This document shows, piece after piece, positions 49,817-61,789 of a stretch of 64,000 nucleotides of DNA. Made by a program: the position numbers and the translations under genes. Source of the stretch: Smittium culicis (lineage: Eukaryota; Kickxellomycota; Harpellomycetes; Harpellales; Legeriomycetaceae). The stretch lies in NCBI GenBank assembly GCA_001970855.1, contig LSSN01006111.1, positions 1 to 64,000 of the forward strand, written 5' to 3'. The stretch's first letter is position 1. Every line of letters begins with the position of its first letter. The notes under the pieces are model-generated. The model was not told the origin of the DNA, searched no databases, and saw nothing but the letters and a program-made list of their open reading frames with translations.

Positions 49817-50240
49817 ATGGAGGTATTTACCGATGCCAGCTACAAAGTTTGGGTTATAGTTGTGGGATCTCAATACTACCCTTTAAAGTGGATCCAATAC
49901 CTGGAGTTGATGTATTTCAACGTCAAAGAGCTGTTAACCATATCATACGCACTCCAGCTCTGGAGTTTTTTTGATTGTTCAGTGTCAGTCTATTTAGAAA
50001 ACACAAACTAACTTGCCTACGTGAGGAAATTTTGGGGCACCACTTATCCTATCTTACCGAGAGTCGTATAGAATATCTGGGCTTACTGCATGTCCAAGTA
50101 CACCCGATAATTAGTGGCTAAGGTGCCATCTACGCTGAACCCAGCAGATATTCCAAGCCGAATGGCTACACTAACAAAATTTTACTTGACACAGGTGATG
50201 TGTATTGATCCAATCAAGACATTTTGGGAAAAGTGAAAAT
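49817..50240 (+). pseudogene. DIRS element 2 RNase H domain
   Basis: MEVFTDASYKVWVIVVGSQ is followed by FNVKELLTISYALQLW and VSVYLENTN, then beyond a stop LAYVRKFWGT and VPSTLNPADIPSRM. This is the full DIRS RNase H signature (FTDAS, KELL, VPSTLNPADxPSR). It is broken by at least two stops. Confidence 0.8.
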
Positions 50241-50498
50241 TATTTCCCCCGATTTTCACAATTCCTTAACCCCAAAATTTAGACTGCTGATGAATTGCAT
50301 AGTAATCAATAAGTTCAATTTTGCCTTGTAAACAATATTCTTGGTATTATACCTTGAATTCCATAGTGTAAAAAAAACTATAAATAGTTAGAGATTTTAT
50401 TAATAATGTTTTTTAGCAATAAAATATCTTTTCTTTTAAAAAATAGTCTTAAGCACATACTAAATAATAATTTCACTCAGTGATCAAGTCCTGACATT

Positions 50499-50943
50499 TT
50501 GTTCCAGCAAATAAATCAGATCTGGGGCCCTCACGGCACCGAAATTTTTGCATCGAGCACCAACAAGAAGATAGGTCCGTACTACAGTTGGTTTCTGGGC
50601 TTGGGATCAGAACTGAATAATGATCGGATGGTAGAAGTAAAAAATCCATACTGCTACCCGCCTTGGAACTTGATCTCGCAGACAATATCGAAGGTCAAGA
50701 TAGAGAGGCTGGGAATAAGATTGGTATCTCCAATGCGGAAGTCAGAAATCTGGCATCAGAACTTACAAACACTGTCAATGGGATCACCGATACACTTACC
50801 AGAAACACAGGTGATACAAGATCCTGCAAGAAGAAATTCAACGCTGACCGAGAACAAGAGTTGGCATCTTGTTCCTTGGAGAATCAGCGGGGTACCTACC
50901 AAAATCAAGGCTTATCCAATACAGAAAATAAGCTTTTGTTTTA
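50499..50943 (+). pseudogene. DIRS element 2 post-RNase H domain
   Basis: The frame reads FQQINQIWGPHGTEIFASS, then a YYSW segment, then NPYCYPPWNLISQTISKVK, LVSPM and SWHLVPWRISG. This matches the conserved segment that follows RNase H in DIRS pol proteins (WGP..VDLFASR.N.......Y..PPWNLI). The frame is open for about 148 codons, the longest intact part of the element. Confidence 0.8.
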
Positions 50944-51039
50944 ATATAAGAGAATATTTAAACGAAGATCAGTAAAACATTTTACTGCACAAGCATTCTT
51001 GAAATTTCCGGAAGCTAAGTAAAACTAGAAAAATTAATC

Positions 51040-51799
51040 TGCTATACATGTGGTTAATTATTTGGTAGAATTTTTTATAGATAAGAAACTGGCTGCAGAA
51101 AAAATATTAAGCTACACGAATGCTATTTTTCAATTAACTTAGGTTATAGTATCACTTTTACGCGCTCATAATGATATAAAAATTAAATCGTTTGTTAAAT
51201 CACATACAGATATTAGTCCTGTGGTTTCACATTTATGTCAGTAAGGTGAAAATGAAAAAATAACAATAAAAAAATTAGCATAATAATCTATATATCTTTT
51301 ATATATTTGTGTATTGCTGCAATCAAGCGACTTAAATCGTATAAACTATGTGTACTCGGAGATATTTAACGATTTTTTGAGGCTAAAAATACCTGCACCT
51401 AAAGAAACGAGAGCGCGTGAACGGATTATAAGGAATGTAGAAATTAATAGCCGTGAAAAAAACAACTTTTACCGGTGCATGCGTAAAGATTTTAAAAGGC
51501 TAGGTAGCAACTACACTCTGCTCACGCCCACATGAAAATAATAAAAAACTTAAGTTTGACGAGTTTTCCAGATAAATAAATCCTCAATTAATCCTGCGGT
51601 TAACCTAAATATCATTACAAATGTTCATCCCGTTTCTCAGGCTATTGCTATACCACCAGGTACGCCGACTTTTAAATATAAAGCAGTAGCATCAACCGTG
51701 GAAGCAGAAACGAAAGTTCAATCTAATATCATATTATTACAAGAATTTGGGTCTAGTTACACTATGTTTGATACATATTATCGCTTATCTCGGGCTTAA
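51040..51799 (+). pseudogene. DIRS element 2 tyrosine recombinase
   Basis: An N-terminal piece reads FLDKKLAAEKILSYTNAIF-like with a frameshift. KIPAPKETRARERIIRNVEI (about 51390-51450) is the central box, and FGSSYTMFDTYYRLSRA-stop (about 51748-51799) is the C-terminal box with the candidate catalytic Tyr. The last box matches element 1. The enzyme would have integrated a circular DNA copy. Frameshifts make it inactive. Confidence 0.7.
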
Positions 51800-51835
51800 A
51801 GTATGAATCTAACACAAGAAATACTACCTTTGGAC

Positions 51836-51925
51836 TCGCATAATATGATCTCATCCAATGACACATAATAAGAAGTTAGTTTGGTCTTTAGATACAATTA
51901 ACTAATATTACACTAATGAGTGACA
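51836..51925. repeat. DIRS element 2 internal complementary region
   Basis: The first half (AATATGATCTCATCCAATGA) is similar to the complement of the element's left end (near 47637-47665). The second half (TCTTTAGATACAATTAACTA, then ATATTACACTAATGAG) is similar to the complement of the right end (52109-52150). The two sit side by side just after the recombinase, the position expected for DIRS. Confidence 0.7.
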
Positions 51926-52538
51926 AATAATAAATTCTACCCACAAATCTATCGGAATTTGCTTATAAAATTGTACTTTGCAAAGATAATAAAGATATGA
52001 GATTTTGTGGAATAGTGCTAATTTATTCAAGAAACAACTTCCTCCCAATTTGTTTTGTAGTTTGTAATTTCAATATATATTTAATAAAGGCGATAACACT
52101 TAATATGACCTCATAGTTAGTATAATATTAGTTAACTGTCATCTAAAGGCTAAATAAAATTCATATTACCTTTTCTATATCATATAAAATTTTTTTGTCT
52201 AATCCCAAAGTCTCCACAGATCCAAATGAAACTATTTTTAGCAGCTGAGAATTGTTCAATACCATAATTAAGAATATTTTTGACTGATAAATTATTTTTT
52301 TATACTATTTATGCATATTATAGTATTTTTAAACTAAGGATATTATTTAGAATCTCTTATATTTAATAATATGCGAGTTTTTAAGATTGGTAGTATCTTT
52401 TAAACATTCCTAAATTACGATTAACTTTATAAAAATCACCTGATATTGAATGAATGAGCACACCAAGGAGTTTTTTGATTAAAAAAAATTTTTTTTAAAA
52501 TTAATTTAGCTATGAATAATGGTTATAGTATCCTTTAA

Positions 52539-52727
52539 CGCTTTCACTGGCAGTAAACTATTTTTGATCCTCAAAATTTAGCCAATTATGATAAATTAAA
52601 AGATATTAATTCCAAGATATTAAGAAATTTCAGTTTATTGTAGAATAACAGTGAATAATATATTTGCTTATAAATCACATATGAATCAACAAATTGATTT
52701 TTTCAAAGATTGTTGGACACGAAAGGG
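52539..52727 (+). mobile_element. MITE-A copy with TTAA on both sides
   Basis: 189 bp between TTAA at 52535-52538 and 52728-52731. The interior aligns along its length with 2196-2383, including GTAAACTATTTTTGATCC and AATTGATTTTTTCAAAG. Confidence 0.8.
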
Positions 52728-53206
52728 TTAATTTATTTAAGTTGAATCTTTATTTATTTTTGAAAAACAACTAAAAAGATAATGATATAAAATATACAAT
52801 AAATAATAATGTTCACTTTAATAATTTTTAAATTAATTAGTTATTGTATTTAAATATATGGAAGCATTTATTATCCAGGTCATATTGAAGAGGCTTTTTA
52901 ATAAATTAGTATAATATCTAAGTGTTCTATTTTGAGTTATACTTATTAAGTTAAAAAGAAAATAAAAAAAGAAAATCACGATAATTTTCAATCACTAACA
53001 ATAAAACGCAAATCGATCGACTAAATGAAATAAAAATCAATATAAAGCGCACAAAGAGCAATCAGATAACATTAAAAATTTTTTAAAAATAAAATTTCAA
53101 TAAAACACAAAGTGAAATCAGATTAAATACAAAAAACATAAAAAGAGTGCAATAAAGAACATATAGAAAAAAAAAAAGAATAACGTAGGTATTACCATCT
53201 CGAAAT

Positions 53207-53234
53207 TAAATAAATAAATAAATAAATAAATAAA
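53207..53234. repeat. TAAA microsatellite
   Basis: Seven TAAA units. Confidence 0.85.
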
Positions 53235-54519
53235 ATAATATTGAAACTACAAAAATGACTAAAATCTAAAATAATCATACTTTAACCGATATAAATTAAA
53301 AATTACTCAAGAAGAACCAATCAGCTCAAAAAATCAATCACACCGTGAGGCCCTTGCTAATTCTGCTGATCTGAAAGTTCTTATAAATAAAGAGCCAGCT
53401 AATATCAACAACCCTCCTCGTATATATTAATTAATACTGTATTAATACATGCGCTACATCAAATTCTCGATGTTTACTTTAATTTAAATAATGTAGTCAA
53501 TATACAGCGATGGCAATTTTTTTTTTATCGAATTGATTTGAAAATATTCTAATTAAATTATTAATAGTTTTGATTATAATTAGATTCTAAATGACATAAC
53601 AATGACAATAAATTTTGATGATCAACTATAAGGCATTCAGTAGATGCTAGAAAATTTAAATTTCTTGATATTTTCATCAGCTATATTTTAACATTTCTTA
53701 TTTATTTTGTAAAGCTAATTTATTTTTAGTAATTCTTACCAGCGATGAAATATAATATTCACATTAAATATGCAACTATTCAGATAAAAACAAATATGTA
53801 TAACCCATTCATTTAAATAGTTTTGGTGCTAATGCAACCTCGATTCTCGACGAGTGCATAAGTTAAATATATCTAGAATCCATACTTCTACTACTGCCAA
53901 AATAAATCTGTAAAAATTTTGAAATCTGTTTCCTTATATAAATATCAAAATGAATTAATTTCAGTTAGTGACCACAAAGAACCGAAAAAATGGATTTTTT
54001 AATTAATTTTATACATAATGTGAGAAAAAATGTCTGAATTATTGACATTAAATACAGCATTTTCATATTAATAAATACTTTTTTAAAATATATATTTTTA
54101 AGAAATTGATTTTAAAATGAGTCTTGGGGTTACAGATCAAGTATCATATCGTACCATTATCTATTTTTTTAAGGATTTAATGTAAGCTTCAAATATTTTT
54201 TTTTTATAATTTTTTATTATGCTTACGATTAATATTATAAGAACCAATATTATACACTGAATTCGTCTTTAAGAAAATATTTTTATCTTGCAACAATAAA
54301 TTCAAAAAATTTTACTGTCGCCCAAATATTACTTCTAAAAAAAAATAAAATCGTTATTTTGGAGTATACTTACAATAAATAATGGATATTTAGTCATTAG
54401 AATAAATATATCTATTATTATATATTAAAAAAAATATAAATTTAAAGGTGATTTTATTATTAATTAAAAATAATAAAGTAACTCTAGATTTCTGAGCTAT
54501 AGAAAAAAAATAAAGATAA

Positions 54520-57500
54520 TTAATCATCTTGATCAGAATCATCATTATTAGAGATTTGATCTGAATCCAAATCTGACGAATGTGATTCATTATTAGATTT
54601 TTTAGACATTGGTTCAATAATAGGGATTTGAGATGATACTTCTTCTCCGTCAATTGACCTATGTTTGAGTATCCCGATCTCAAAAGTTGATACACAGTTG
54701 TTATTCTTTAGCAAAAACTTGACTCTCAGAATAATAGATTCAAGGGATCGCCTTACCATTGGTACAATTTTGGTAAGTCTTAAATCTCGAACAACTTTAC
54801 TGTGCCCACAAAATACTTGCAATGTCCTGGTAGCTTTCTGTAGACAAACAAGAGATGTGACAATATCTTCTTTGTAATTCATAAAAATTATTTCCAAGTG
54901 TGGCAGCAATTTTTTTACTATGGTGTCAATACAATACTGGCCAAATCTTAAGCATGTAACAAGAACTCCTTTAAAATCGCAATACTTTTTTCCTTGAAAT
55001 AATGTCATCTGAAAGATTTTACATAACTCGTATAAAACTTTGATTTTATCTTGGGAGCAGCGTTTCGGTAACTTTGAAAACTCTTTGGAAAGGGCTACTA
55101 ACACTGACTAATTTTTTTAGTTATATAAATATATTGTTTGATTAAGGATAAAATAAAAGGTAGTTTATTTTTAAATAAGCGATTAGTTTTGTAAATGCGT
55201 TATTCAAGCATACCTTCAAGTAGATTGCTACAGTATCATCAGTAAGAGTAAAATAATAACTATCGCTATCAGAATTAACTTCTCCATAGTTTTCTAAAAC
55301 ATCATTGACTAAAATGTCAATAATCGTATATGGACGATTTACATCAGATTCGATGAATAATTGAATTAAGAATTCAACTTCAGATTTCTAAATCATTAAA
55401 TACCAAATTATAGTTTAATTTCACAAAAAATGAGTTTGAGTAAACAATAAAAAATGCGAAATTAAACTCTTACCAATAATGTAGATCCACGAACTTTTAA
55501 GTATTGCTTAGACACCTGTCCCAAATTCTTTTTTGCATCTATATATGATTTATCAATACCGCTAAGATTATCAAAAATTTCACTAGCTGGTTTAGGATTT
55601 GATAAAATTAATATTGTTTCCAAAAATTGAATGAGTTGAATAGCATTCGAGTTAGCCTCAAAATATTCAGTGAACTGGAATAAATAATCGAAAGCTCTTA
55701 TTGCAAGCACTTCAACGGAAAGAGACTCTATTGTTGCTAAATCTGCAGTCTTGCTGTGAATCAAAATCGCTTTTAACACAACCTTAATTTTTATATTATT
55801 TTAAAAAGAAAAATCATTTAAGCAGCTATAATATTAGTGAAAATTTTATATTTATAATGTATAGATGTAAATAAAGATATAGTTTATTGTAATTACCTTG
55901 GAATTAGAATAAGATATTTTTGACAAATGTGAACTAAAATCACCTCCAATAAAACTCATTAATAACTGAAGAATTATTTTAATGATTTCGTCCTTATTAG
56001 TGTATTCGATGACTTCTGATTCGTCAGTCTAAAAAATAATTTGAATATTATTTGTACATAGGTGTTATAAAAAAAAATTATGCTTACATTTTCAAAACCT
56101 ATAACCGCTTTTAAATGACCCATTAGCCCAATAACCAAATCGCTAATCTATAATTAATATTATGAAAAATTTAATAACGATGTTTTTTTTATGATAAAAT
56201 AAGGAATCACACTAATGGCGATTCCATAGGTGTAATTTAATTAAGTATAAAATTACCCATGAATTTATATTCTCGCTGTCCATAGATATTGAACCAAATT
56301 TATCTGAGTGAGCGAATGAATACAATTCGTCCAATATCAAAGCTAAAGCCTCAGCCTATTAGCGTTTAATAAAGTGTTATCAAAAATAGCTAAGATTTCT
56401 ATTTAAAAAAATACATTAAACAAGTTTGAAATTTAATCAGATAAAAATGGGTAGGGTTACCGAAATGGTCATTGAAGGAGATTCGTTTGAGTTATGGCTG
56501 AAGTCAGGATGTAATGAGCTACTAGAAACAAATCCATATACAGAGGTATTAAGCTCCCTCCTGTATCTTTTCCAAACACTAGAACCGGAAGAGTTCCCTC
56601 CTCCGCTGACTCTTTTACGAGATTTGTTAGGTTTGGAAATAATCTGGTCTATATTTGAGCCATTAGCGATAGACTTTTCTGCTTGGATATCATTTATTGA
56701 AATTTGATAATTTTCGTTTGATGATTTAAAACTATCCTGAAATGATGTTAATGATTTTGACGATATGTTTCCAATCGGAGTAGCGACGCCCAGCTCTTGA
56801 GGGTCGAATTGAATTTTTGATGTAATTGACGAGATACAATTTTCAATTTTTGCTAATTGATTAAGTCTTAAAAGACATTTAGCTAAAAGACCTTTATCTG
56901 GCTGGCTACAAAATGCATTTATCAGCTCCCTAAGCCTTTAAAGAAAAAAGTAAAGCTGAAATAAAGAGAAAATCTATATAATTTTATTGAAATGATGAAA
57001 AATTCTGAAAATATATATAGAATAGGGATTTAATGCTTACCAGTTTCCAACTAAAAATAGGCTTGTACAAACTATAGTTTGAAATGAAGAGTGGTGCTGA
57101 GTAATATTATCAACATAATCTTCTGGTAAATTTTGGTACATTTCCAGCCCATCATTTGAAGCAGGATAGGTAGAAGGCAAAATAACTCCACATTCAAGAA
57201 CTGCATCTATATCTGCTAATGAGCCGCAATTATTGATTTTTTCACAAGTTTGCATAAACCTAAACAAAGGGCATAGACAGCACGCAACATTTCCTGATAG
57301 ACTTTTAAAAGAATTTAAATTCTCACCGCTCGAAGATAGCGGAGTTTGAACTAGTGACGAGTGTATTTCTTGGAGATTATGGCCAGTAAGAATTCCATAA
57401 ATGTCTAATACAACTTCTGATTCCTATTTTTCATATGAAAAATGATCCATTTAGCTGAAAAGCTGAAAATTTTAAAAATCAATCGATAAATTCTACTTGC

Positions 57501-60500
57501 AAAAAATAAATTATAAGAGAAATCATCATACACTATCTTGATACAGCGTTAGAATTTGATTATTGTTTATTGAATTTTTGTTGAGCTGAACATCACTAGC
57601 ACTGGATAGAAAGGCTTCAGCAAAAGAGTTGGCGATATTTTCAGCTAACCATGATTGGAGCTGTGGATGTAGCTTTGTAGACTCTATTAAATTCGATAGC
57701 TCATCAAATGCCATAGAAAGAAATTCCTAATAAGATTATAAGGTCAAATATAAAAAAGTTTACATAACTGAGGGTTATTAACTTGGATCGAATAAGAAAA
57801 AATTTTGAAGATGAAAGAATATAAATACCCAACTTCGGTGTTTACCAGCATCCATTACCATTTGAAGTATTGACACAAACTCAGAAAAGGATTTTTTAGG
57901 GTTTTTTGCACTTTTTGAAGCTAAAAAAAGCAGATATTGGTATAATAATAATGATTTAGTATACTATAAATAATTATATTTAAATATCAAAATATAATTA
58001 GATGAATAACTAACAGCTAGGTCCAGCAGAAGTAGACAAAAACCTGTCATTTGTAATTTTTTCTTCAGATCCTAATACTTTCAGCATAGAAATTGCGCCT
58101 ACAATTCCGGAAGAATTGTAGTTTGGGTGTACGCTTGATAGCTGTTTTCGTATATAAATATGAAGCTCGTCTAGCAAAGAACTATTTTCTGACTAATAAA
58201 AAAAACAAATTAAAGTATAAATGAAGTGAATAAGATTTAGAATTTAAATATAGGAACTAATGATGGATATTACTATTATAGTCAATAAAGAGAGTGATTC
58301 AAATATCCTTCTCGAATTTTCTAGCGAAAGTGAGCTCATAAAATCAAGTAGCCCTTTTATAAAAGGTACAAAAAGCTTTAATTTTTCAGGTTGGGATTGA
58401 GCTAGCTTAAGTAAGAGTAAAGATCCCGTTTGAACGGATGTGGGCTGACCGCTACCAATATGACCAGTCATAAGGCTTATAATCTCCTGCAAAAAAAAAT
58501 AAAAATAAAAAATTATAATTAATTTAAAGTATATTAAAAACACGGATGTTGCAGTAAATATATGATTATTTCTTATCGAATTTATTATAATTCTACAGCA
58601 GGTAAAAATGATAGCTGAATATAAAAATAATTAATAACCTGTCTTTCAAAATTTCCACAGCATTCAAACGATTTTTCCAAAAATTTACTGGCAACTATCA
58701 AACCATTACTTGAAGAATTTTGGTTTAAGATGATCGAATCGCATACTTTTAGAAGATGCTCGAAAAATCTAGAAGAATATAGCAAATCAATTAGCAACTA
58801 AATTAAATGTGAATAAGAATATTTTATATGATAAAAAAGTTACGTTGTAATTGCAGAGGGATCAATTAGGTTAATAAAATCTTTGCTACTATCAGAGCTT
58901 TTGTATTTTTTGCAAATACAATTAAAAGCTACTTCAGCCTTTTTTTTTAGAGTTTTGTTGCTATATATAGTAAATATAGCAAGTATGTCTAAGCAGTCTA
59001 TTTCACTAAACTCAGCCAGAATCTATTATAATAGATTAATGTTAAATAGAAAAAATAATTTTATAATGATTTTGTTTTTAGAAATGTGAACTACAACTAG
59101 ATTCATACATCAGATTTTTGAGTGATTATAGAAAGCCAAGATGATCTAATTTGTGAGTCTAAATTTATCCCTCTTTTAATCGATTCTATTAAATTTATAA
59201 TATAAATAAACCAAATTCAATATTAAGAATTTGAATTTAAAAATATATAACTATTTATATAAATAATACCAAAAATCATATTTCGAACGCTTTTTTTATC
59301 AGTTGAATAATTTATAGAGTCGTTTTTATAAATAACTTCTGATTTGACGCCATTTCTGATTTTTTCGATAACCTTATTAATTAAAAGTAAAATAGTAATA
59401 ATACAAGAATATTTCTATAGGATGTTAAGAAAAATAGATATACAACCAATAAATTTCTAACCATAACCGATGTACTTGGCAAGTCTATTGCTGATTGAAA
59501 CAAGTAGCCTATAATAGCGGGAAGATCCGCAGGTTTCGAATATCCTAATAGTTTTAATGCTTTGTTTTGGGCGGAAAGCTAAAAAAAAATGTAATTTTTT
59601 GTTGAGTCAGTAAATAAATAGAAAAAAAGCTGGTGAATTAATAGCGTTTGATATACCATAATCTGCTCTGATCCTTTGAGACTTCCTAAAGCATCTAGTA
59701 TAGAAACTAGTAACTCAGGAATATTATCTATTAGACTTATGAGCTTTAAAGATACAAGGCTGTGATTTGAATCATCGATGATATCAGATATTGTGGCAAG
59801 CATTTCTCTTTGTAATTGAATAGGAACTAGCTCCAATATCTAAAATTAATTTTAATCGTTTTTAAACCAGGTTTATAGTTTTTTTTTATTTGAAAATAAA
59901 AATGTTAATGATGAAATAGGTGTTTAACCTCTAGATATTTTTCGCTTAATAGATCAGGGTTGGTAATATAATCTAGCCAACGAAGGTTTTCAATAATCAA
60001 TGGGGCTATTTCACTATTCCTTTTTGGGTTGCAATAAAATTAAAATTAATAATAAGAATACAATAGTAATAGGGCGTTGAAATATGGAATAGATATTAGA
60101 CACTGAAACAAAGGTTTACTCTTCAGTTTGTTCAGCATATTCGATGAGTATTTCTAACAAGTTTTCAATAAATTTAGTTTGTATCTGATCTATTCCAAGT
60201 AAAATCCTTACTAGGCTATCTTGGGCCTTGCTTCCAAAGAATCTATGTAAGACAGCAATTATAATTAAAAGTAATTCATATAAATGCAGAGCTACTAACT
60301 AAACGAGATAATAAGTGATGTAATAACGAATATTAGTTACGTCGACATTTGAGAATTTTTGAGCTTAATAGGAATTAGAAACTTCTTAAAATTCTTTGAA
60401 TCTTCTATTTTAGAATTAAAATCATTAATAATTTCTCTGACATTTTTTTGAGATTCGAGTTCGATCCTCAGCTTTTCCTTAGCGATTACACAGTCGTCAT

Positions 60501-60675
60501 CTATTAATTTTAGAAGTGTAAGGAAATGGAATTGAAGGTGAAATTGATAAAGTAAGAAAAGTATATTGAGTTGTTTTTAAATTATGTTCAAATGGGTTAA
60601 ATATTCATTACTTGTGAATACAAACTCTTCTTCTATCGATATTCCAGAATTGGACAGAAAATCATCGAGGGACAT
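54520..60675 (-). CDS. FANCD2: Fanconi anaemia group D2 protein homologue
   Basis: Twenty-two exons on the minus strand join to one frame of 1372 residues (human 1451): 60675-60612, 60500-60341, 60242-60120, 60013-59929, 59839-59657, 59578-59462, 59372-59270, 59185-59109, 59022-58844, 58768-58639, 58486-58274, 58192-58015, 57920-57829, 57726-57532, 57423-57041, 56935-56461, 56355-56257, 56147-56088, 56028-55897, 55782-55474, 55387-55214, 55107-54520. FANCD2 with FANCI forms a DNA clamp in interstrand crosslink repair and is switched on by monoubiquitination. Matches to human run from LLGIDQIQ near the N-terminus, through FIKGLLDF, RKQLSS and RELINAFC, to CGHSKVVRDLRLTKIVP and LKHRSIDGEE near the C-terminus, with the usual acidic tail (DLDSDQISNNDDSDQDD). 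The Lys561 position is Asn504 (QLSSVHPNYNSSGIVG). Short exons make individual splice sites less certain than the identity; exons 13 and 16 were chosen among alternatives by similarity. Confidence 0.9.
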
Positions 60676-60960
60676 TATTTGATTATATTTTCAATAATGA
60701 AGTTTGGTCAAAGAAATTTTAACTATTCTAGCTTTATACCAGTAATTGTGAAAGAGAATAAGTTTTGTGTGAGGATTATAGAAATGAACTATTAATTAGA
60801 CAAAGAAGGATATTAAGTTGCCATCGTAAATCTCAAAAAATTATTCAATAGCGTAAGTTAAAAGCAGTTTTTTAGTAATTACAAAGAATTCGTGTCAAGC
60901 CTAGTTTAATTTTTTTTAATTTATTACTGCGCCAATTTTAGGATATTAATATTAGGATTT

Positions 60961-60995
60961 TGACGTAATTGGCAGTATTTACACGTCAATTGGCC
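60961..60995. promoter_or_regulatory. Paired CRE-like/CCAAT direct repeat upstream of FANCD2
   Basis: ACGTAATTGG (60963-60972) and ACGTCAATTGG (60983-60993) repeat 20 bp apart, two helical turns. The first includes TGACGTAA, the second ACGTCA, and both end in ATTGG. A further CCAAT lies at 60932-60936. They sit about 290-320 bp upstream of the FANCD2 start, in otherwise featureless DNA. The promoter role is inferred. Confidence 0.35.
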
Positions 60996-61179
60996 AACTT
61001 TATTGACATAGATCGACTTTTATTTATTTTTTTACATATTTGCTTTTAATTCTTTAGTTTTTTTAGATTTTTTTTATTGAAATAGTATTAGGCTTTATAT
61101 AGAAAAATTAAATAAATATTTTATATTTAAACTCAGCTAGGCTTAATTCATCAAAACATTTAATTCAGAGTAAAATATA

Positions 61180-61789
61180 TCAATGCAGCTTTTTCTGCTG
61201 ATAAAAGCTGGTACATTCAGCTTCTACAATGTAATTAAAATTATTGGGAAATGGTTTTAAGCGCTCTAATATCAATAATACAACCGTAATTATGTAGCTT
61301 TTCGACAATAAGCCGAACTCTGCCTATAAAAATACACTAGACTCAAAAAGATTGTAACCCTATATACTTGTTTATAATTTGATAACATATCTTCACAAAG
61401 TCCATATTTTAGGTCTTTAAAAATATCTGGGTAAGAATAAAAATCTACATATATAGCCATAAGAACCAAATGGCTCTCAATAGGGCCTAGAAGAAAATTG
61501 GTGTTCAGTGATGGCTTATATCACCAAACCTCATTTTTCTCTTTTCATCTCATATTGCCATAATAATTCTACTTTACTTTTACAAAGATTATCGACTTTA
61601 ATTTTCATAATAGTTGTACAACAAATAAATTAAATAAATAAGAGCAAAAATAAAGATTTTACTCATTTTCTTGGTTTTAATTGAACTATGTATTATTTTC
61701 CCAGTTAAAACCACCTTTAAACCCACAATTAATTGCAATTATCGATTTTAAACAAGACTCATGGGTGTAGTCATATGTTAATAAATTCA
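61180..61789 (-). CDS. Unrecognised spliced gene, C-terminal part
   Basis: I do not recognise this protein. Three minus-strand segments join in frame: about 61789-61715, 61486-61368 and 61323-61180 (stop). Together they give roughly 112 residues containing HESCLKSIIAINCGFKGPIE, SHLVLMAIYVDFYSYPDIFK, LKYGLCEDMLSNYK and, in the last exon, AEFGLLSKSYIITVVLLILE and ECTSFYQQKKLH-stop. The introns (228 and 44 bp) are GT-AG with good acceptors, and residue use is unlike the low-complexity shadow frames around it. It looks like an all-helical soluble domain. The 5' end is not resolved: an in-frame stop precedes the first exon shown, so either the acceptor at 61790 is used or earlier exons lie between 61.8 and 62.4 kb. 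Confidence 0.5.

Larger units (their letters stand above)
47620..52190 (+). mobile_element. DIRS-type tyrosine-recombinase retrotransposon, element 2
   Basis: Left to right it holds a gag-like frame (47.9-48.8 kb), reverse transcriptase (49.0-49.5 kb), RNase H (49.8-50.2 kb, C-terminal part 50.5-50.94 kb) and tyrosine recombinase (about 51.0-51.8 kb). Inverted ends are visible: GGGTTCATATTAAGTGCTTT near 47.65 kb against the complement of ATAACACTTAATATGACCTC near 52.09-52.11 kb. An internal complementary region at 51836-51925 contains the complement of both outer ends joined together, which is specific to DIRS elements and reflects their circular intermediate. Stops and frameshifts break every frame, and a roughly 200-bp AT-rich stretch splits the RNase H region. 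It is homologous to element 1 but older or differently damaged. Confidence 0.85.
52190..54519. other. Intergenic region 3' of FANCD2
   Basis: It contains one intact MITE-A (52539-52727), a TAAA microsatellite and an A-rich block (about 52.96-53.4 kb) that echoes, inverted, the words of the tandem repeat at 30.4 kb. A 40-codon open stretch near 53.30-53.43 kb (including REALANSADLKVLINKEPA) looks mildly coding, but I cannot link it to anything. Confidence 0.4.

Noticed and set aside
56426..56707. 93-codon plus-strand frame
   Set aside because: Antisense to FANCD2 exon 16.
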